Assembly: GCA_030490835.1 (NCBI GenBank)
Contig: CM059972.1
Coordinates: 59,129,563 to 59,193,562, forward strand
Direction: 5' to 3'
DNA: 64,000 nucleotides
Source: Annona cherimola
Lineage: Eukaryota; Streptophyta; Magnoliopsida; Magnoliales; Annonaceae
The position numbers and the translations under genes were made by a program. The notes beneath the pieces are model-generated. The model had not been told where the DNA came from. It did no database searches and worked only from the letters and a program-made list of their open reading frames with translations. How positions within the stretch are numbered: position 1 is the stretch's first letter; each line of letters begins with the position of its first letter. Below, piece by piece: positions 59,638 to 64,000 of the stretch.

Positions 59638-59928
59638 CTAGCTTAAAAAATATATTTTTTATATTTTTTAGTTTTTCATGAACATATAAAGTTATGTGTA
59701 TTTAATCTATAAACCAAGTACATTTTTTGATGTTTCTAAATATTCTTTATTTTTAAACGTAGTAGCATTATCTTAATTTTCTAAATAAAAAATTATGATA
59801 ATGTTAATTTATTTAAAATAAAAATATTTAAAAATATATATAATAGTAAAACTTGGTTTATAAATTAAATACACATAGCTTTTCATGTTTACAAAAAAAT
59901 CAAAAATATTTTTAAAAAAGGGTATTAA
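59638..59928. mobile_element. FB0: fold-back (Mutator-like MITE) element
   Basis: Long inverted arms: GTGTATTTAATCTATAAACC (about 59703-59722) pairs with GGTTTATAAATTAAATACAC (about 59854-59873), with further matches outwards. TATTAGG and TATTAAGG next to the ends could be a TSD. AT-rich, no ORF. Confidence 0.6.
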
Positions 59929-60197
59929 GGTCTGACACATGGCTGCTACCATGCAGCCTACCGTACAAAATTAGGCCTCATTCTTAAAATAGTGACTTCA
60001 TGACATTTTTTGTAATATTAAAAATATGGATAAAAGTGATATTTTCTTGCATTCCTTGGTGGGTTGAATAGATATTTTTTTCCCTCATATGAAAACCTAA
60101 AAATTTCCATGTCAATATGAACTGTTGAAAAAATATAACAACTTAGAATGCAAGTAGCATATTTGATACCGATGCACACTTGGTAGGTTTTTTTGGA

Positions 60198-60320
60198 TAT
60201 TGACCTTACGTAGTCAGAAAAAACCTAGACTAGTACTATATTGACCTTATGTAGTCAGAAAAAACCCAGACTAGTACTATATTGACCTTGTGTACTCAGG
60301 TCTGTGTTGCTCTCGGTACC
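60198..60320. repeat. 41-bp tandem repeat
   Basis: TATTGACCTTACGTAGTCAG starts at 60198 and recurs with small changes at 60239 and 60280. The S2 copy (about 63657) has a single unit, so the expansion came after the duplication or was lost there. Between this and FB1 (60321-60672) I see only AT-rich S1 sequence. Confidence 0.8.
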
Positions 60321-60672
60321 AAGCCTTATGCCATCAAATTCCAGTTTGAGTTAAGGCAGGTTTGGACTAAGTTCAAATATAAAGGATTTTTCACATAAAT
60401 TGATAAAATAAGAAACTTTGTGTAGTAATAATTATAAAGATAATTTTATTTAAAATTTAAAAATATATATAGAATATAATAATTTCTTCTTATTTTATTT
60501 TTTATAGGGCTGCTAAATAAATTTGCCAATATGAATTTTTAATGCATTTGTAACAACAAATAAGTCTTTCATTTTTTCATTATTTTAAGTTATTGGTACT
60601 AAAAAAATAGTTATACAATATATAATTGCAGTCTGTTGAAATACCAAATTCACCTTTCCACTTTATTTAAGG

Positions 60673-61040
60673 CCACCCGATCTTTTCACTCCGTGCATCC
60701 GGCCCAAAAACTTATTTTTTAAATTTTTTCATGGGTAAATAAATATAGGTGTATTAAATCTATAAACCAAGTTTTACCAGTTTTGGATTTTTTTAAGTAT
60801 TTTTTAAAAAATTTTAAACACAGTGCATTTCCGTAATTTTTTGAGATCCAAAAATTACGGAAATGCTACTGTATTTAAAAATCCAAAAAAATACGTAAAA
60901 ATATTTAAAAATGGTAAAACTTGATTTATAGATTTAATATACCTAGATTTATTTATCCATGAAAAATTAGAAAAATAAGTTTTTGGGCCAATCGCACGGA
61001 GGAGGCCGTGCGTGCATCCGGCCTGAAAAGATCAGGACTC
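60673..61040. mobile_element. FB1: fold-back MITE with 10-bp TSD (368 bp)
   Basis: The two halves are inverted copies of each other through nearly the full length, meeting near 60850 (CATTTCCGTAATTTTT ... AAAATTACGGAAATG). Flanks are TTATTTAAGG at 60663-60672 and 61041-61050. A TSD of 9-10 bp with long arms suggests a Mutator-like nonautonomous element. The GTGTATTAAATCTATAAACC motif is shared with FB0. Confidence 0.8.
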
Positions 61041-61050
61041 TTATTTAAGG

Positions 61051-61424
61051 TTTTAGCTAAAATCTGGAAAGATGACGTATAATAAAAACTCTTCATTTCT
61101 CACCCTCTAGCAACATCTATCATTCTTATCTTTACACAAAATTAGCAAGGATCATTTATTTTGATTCATTTTGTTTCAATGGATTACTTTCTAGCTCGTT
61201 GTATCATTTGTCACTTCATTTATCCAGATTCTTTTAAGATTCCCAAACAATCATTGAAACATAATCACCAGCATGATAAACATTAGACATGGCCCAAATC
61301 CACCAACAAAACTATTAAAATCCATATATTCTACCAGCACGCAGTCACAAAGAGTCTGGATATCAAATCCCTGTCGTGGGGGCTCGCATTCAAATTCAAG
61401 AAAACTGAAAACAAAACTACATCT
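61051..61424. other. Unassigned AT-rich stretch
   Basis: No repeat of the window, no convincing ORF. This is the likeliest piece of low-copy host DNA here. Confidence 0.4.
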
Positions 61425-62093
61425 GGGTGTTTTTTTTTATTCTAAAACTTTTTAGACTAATTTTTTAATCTAAAACTTTTCACTTTACAAAATTATTTTA
61501 TTTTTTTATTATATCTTGAGATCTTCCTGTATATAACTACCATATTTTTCAATCATTGATATACAATTATTTATACAATTAAACTATTATCTTTACTCTT
61601 CATCATTACTTTCATCGTATTACGTCATTTTTTTCTATTTCAAAAACTTTTATATAAAAAACTTTGGCAATTGATTGAATGCACCAGTGTGTACTTAGTC
61701 TCGGTGCACCTAGGTGTATTTAATCCATTTTTTATTTTTCTATAAGTTTTATACAACCAGTAATCTAAGTGTATTTAACATGTGTATCAAGGTTTATCAT
61801 TTTTGGAGATTTATAGATTTTTTAAAAATTAATGGCATTTTCATAATTCAAAATTACTAAAATATCACTAATTTTAAAAAATTCCAAAAATATGTACAAA
61901 TCTCCAAAAAATTGATAAATCTTAATACATGTGTTAAATATACTTAGAGTAACAGTTGTGCAAAAAAATTTTCAAAAAAATTTAAAAATAATTTTTTGTA
62001 CTCAAGTGCACTGAAGCTAAATGCACCCAAGTACACAAGAACATGTCCCAAAAACTTTTCATATTAAAATTTTATCACTTTCCAAACCCACCC
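61425..62093. mobile_element. M3: Tourist-like MITE split by FB2
   Basis: It starts GGGTGTTTTTTT and ends TTTATCACTTTCCAAACCCACCC, with the M2-type interior (CTTCATCATTACTTTCATCGT). The interior is interrupted from about 61689 to 62036 by a fold-back element. Confidence 0.6.
61689..62036. mobile_element. FB2: fold-back element inside M3
   Basis: GTGTACTTAG at the left and CCAAGTACAC at the right. The arms pair inwards through GTGTATTTAACATGTGTAT (about 61768) and ATACATGTGTTAAATATAC (about 61925), with the centre near 61855. Outer limits and TSD are not resolved. Confidence 0.6.
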
Positions 62094-62366
62094 TAGAAAG
62101 CACTAATGACCTGATAACTCACGGGCGAACAATGCTCGACATGAGGAGCATATTCTCCTTTTCCCATTTTATTCATTTTTTCCCGAGAAAAGTATGCAAT
62201 AACTAGCAATAATATCCGACTCACATATTCCAATAGAATAATTTTATGGATTCCACAACTATAAGTTTTATCATAATATGAGTTCTGATTTTAAGCTTTA
62301 AAAAAATCTTGAATATCACTGGTTAATAAAAGAAAATGATTAGAGAATAAATTTTTAAGAGGCACT

Positions 62367-62514
62367 CTTATCTATACAACTAACCTATTTATTTTTACTT
62401 TATTGTCTTTATTCTTCATTATTACCCCTTGTCACATCACATTATTTTCTCTTATTATAATAACTTTTACCTAAAAAATTTCATCCAAAGTTTTATCACT
62501 TTATAAACACATCC
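62367..62514. mobile_element. M4: truncated Tourist-like MITE
   Basis: The right half of an M2-type element (TACCCCTTGTCACATCACAT ... ATAAACACATCCC). The left half is missing, which marks the start of the S2 duplication. The bases between M3 and here (62094-62366) hold nothing I recognise. Confidence 0.6.
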
Positions 62515-62841
62515 CATATGTGCATACACTGATTTTTCTTGTTGCGGTCTTGATAGCACTAACATATATTCATAAGAACTTATATGAATCTAATTAATTG
62601 TTTGATTGTAGCAGTATATGTAAGAGTTTAATACTTCTGATGATATGAAAATAGCCGTGAAAAGGGGTGCACATTTACATGGCCTCAACCTAGAATTTAT
62701 TTTGACTGTGTATATTTAAGTCTGGGTTAAACATTGTACCAAATCTTGTGCCATCAATTCTTGTCTGGGTCAAAGAGGGTCCAGGTTAAGCTAGAACCAG
62801 TCCTATCTAGGTTCAAAAATTAGATTTTTTTTATAAACTAA

Positions 62842-63185
62842 TTCATAAAAATATAAATTTAAAATAATTATAAATGAGAATGTTTGTGCAATAAATTTAA
62901 GAATATAAATTTAAAAGAATTACATGGAACATTTTTGCAATAAATTTTTAAAAATAAATTTAAAATAATTATATGAAAAACGTTTCCATAATAAATTTAA
63001 AATAATTATATGGAGAATGTTTATACAATAAATTTTAAAATAAACATATGGAAATTTTTCTGCAATAAATTTAAAAATAATTTATGGAGAAATTTTTTCA
63101 AAAAATTTAAAATATAAATTTTGCAATAAATTTAAAAACTAATTACATGAAATTTTGTTTGCAAAAAATTTATAAATATAAATCT
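62842..63185. repeat. AT-rich minisatellite in S2
   Basis: The same unit as 59205-59625 with fewer copies (about eight by eye). Confidence 0.7.
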
Positions 63186-63211
63186 TAAAGGAAGATGATG
63201 ATGTTAGGTTG

Positions 63212-63475
63212 GCCTAAAAAATATATTTTTTATATTTCTGTTTTTCATAAACATGTAAAGTTAGATGTATTTAATTTATAAACTAATTACCATTTTGATG
63301 TTTTTAAATTTTTTATTTTAAACATAGTAGCATTAACGTAATTTTTTTATCTAAAAAATTATGATAATTTTACTATATTTAAAAATAAAAAAAATTAAAA
63401 ATATCCAAAATAGGAAAAAATGATTCATAAATTAAATGCACCTAGCTTTACATATTTATAAAAATTCAAAAAAAG
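63212..63475. mobile_element. FB3: fold-back element in S2
   Basis: Counterpart of FB0: ATGTATTTAATTTATAAACT (about 63262) pairs with TTCATAAATTAAATGCACCT (about 63423). More eroded than FB0. Confidence 0.55.
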
Positions 63476-64000
63476 AAAGTTCCAAAACACCCCGAAATTG
63501 ATTAGAATTTTGTTTTATCCCTTATATGAAACCCCTAAATTTGCATGTCAATATGAGTTGTTGAAAAAATTCAGTGTTGTTACAACTTAGAATGCAAGTA
63601 GCATAATTGACACCAGTGCAAACTTGATAGGAGTTTTTGGACCCAGACTAACACTCCTATTGGCCTTGTGTAGTCAAGGCTGGGTTGCACTGGGTACCAA
63701 GCCTTTTGACATCAATTCCAGTCAGGGTGGACAAATAATAAAGGATTTTTCACATAAGTTTATAAAATAAGAAAGTTTTGTGAAGTAATAATTATAAAGA
63801 TAATTTTATTAAAGTTAAAAATAAATAAATAATATAATAATTTATTTTTATTTTATCTTTTATGGAGCTGCTAAATAAATTTGCCAATATGAATTTTTTA
63901 TGTCATTTGTAATAAGAAATAAATCTTTCATTTTTTTCATTATTTTAAGTTATTGGTATTAAAAACTCAGTTATACAACATATAATCGCAGTCTGTTGAA

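Larger units (their letters stand above)
58722..60640. repeat. Direct segmental duplication, copy S1
   Basis: Repeats, with changes and indels, at 62367-64000. Shared marks in the same order: the end of a MITE, AATTAATTGTTTGATTG, the 38-bp minisatellite, a fold-back element, AACTTAGAATGCAAGTAGCAT and GCAGTCTGTTGAA. No coding sequence. Confidence 0.75.
62367..64000. repeat. Direct segmental duplication, copy S2 (runs off the window)
   Basis: Second copy of 58722-60640, about 3.6 kb downstream at its left end and 3.4 kb at its right end. Shorter because the 41-bp repeat and part of the stretch after the fold-back are missing. Confidence 0.75.

Noticed and set aside
61173..61292. A 35-codon frame from ATG near 61179 with CIIC and HNHQHDKH
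   Set aside because: Short, no homologue recognised, no splice or neighbour context; Cys/His content is not enough for a zinc finger call.

Overview
This window looks like heterochromatic or pericentromeric DNA of a flowering plant. It is AT-rich and I found no cellular gene in it. The families present are plant-type: an Athila/Tat-type Ty3/gypsy element primed by tRNA-Asp, a Tekay/Del-type gypsy family with giant LTRs primed by initiator tRNA-Met, a SIRE-type Ty1/copia family, and Tourist-like and Mutator-like MITEs. The species cannot be named from the sequence.

About 58 kb is one nest of retrotransposons. Names used below: G1 and G2 are giant-LTR gypsy elements, A1 and A2 Athila-like elements, C1 to C3 SIRE-like copia elements, M1 to M4 Tourist-like MITEs, FB0 to FB3 fold-back elements. 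1-1982 is a decayed gag of G1 (+). A1 (1983-17446, -) sits in it and carries a 6.1-kb solo LTR (9507-15584). G1 resumes at 17447 with a protease remnant and runs into a long LTR-like tract (LTR-A). LTR-A is split by a 4.0-kb solo LTR (19061-23085), the copia element C1 (23513-34149, itself holding the solo LTR C2 and the MITE M1), and a 5.8-kb solo LTR (35054-40852). G2 (40877-46322, +) follows with a 2.6-kb 5' LTR and a broken gag/protease region. A2 (46323-51517, -) cuts G2. C3, a copia LTR, cuts the 5' LTR of A2, and a 5.5-kb solo LTR (51805-57340) cuts C3. Perfect 5-bp target-site duplications (TSDs) fix six of these insertions.

The last 5.8 kb (58241-64000) has no retrotransposon coding sequence. 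It holds a segment of about 1.9 kb present twice in direct orientation, a roughly 38-bp AT-rich minisatellite in each copy, four long fold-back elements sharing one core motif, three Tourist-like MITE copies and one possible pol III (SINE-like) promoter.

Almost every coding region is broken, often by changes that look like C-to-T or G-to-A transitions. The exception is a 367-codon ORF (4777-5880, -) with a plant transposon protein domain. It is fully open although A1 has no reverse transcriptase, RNase H or integrase core. The main unexplained structure is noncoding: arrays of short hairpins inside the giant gypsy LTRs, AAGTCG/CGACTT palindrome arrays in the copia LTRs, and GGCGCC palindromes through the LTRs and UTRs of A1 and A2.
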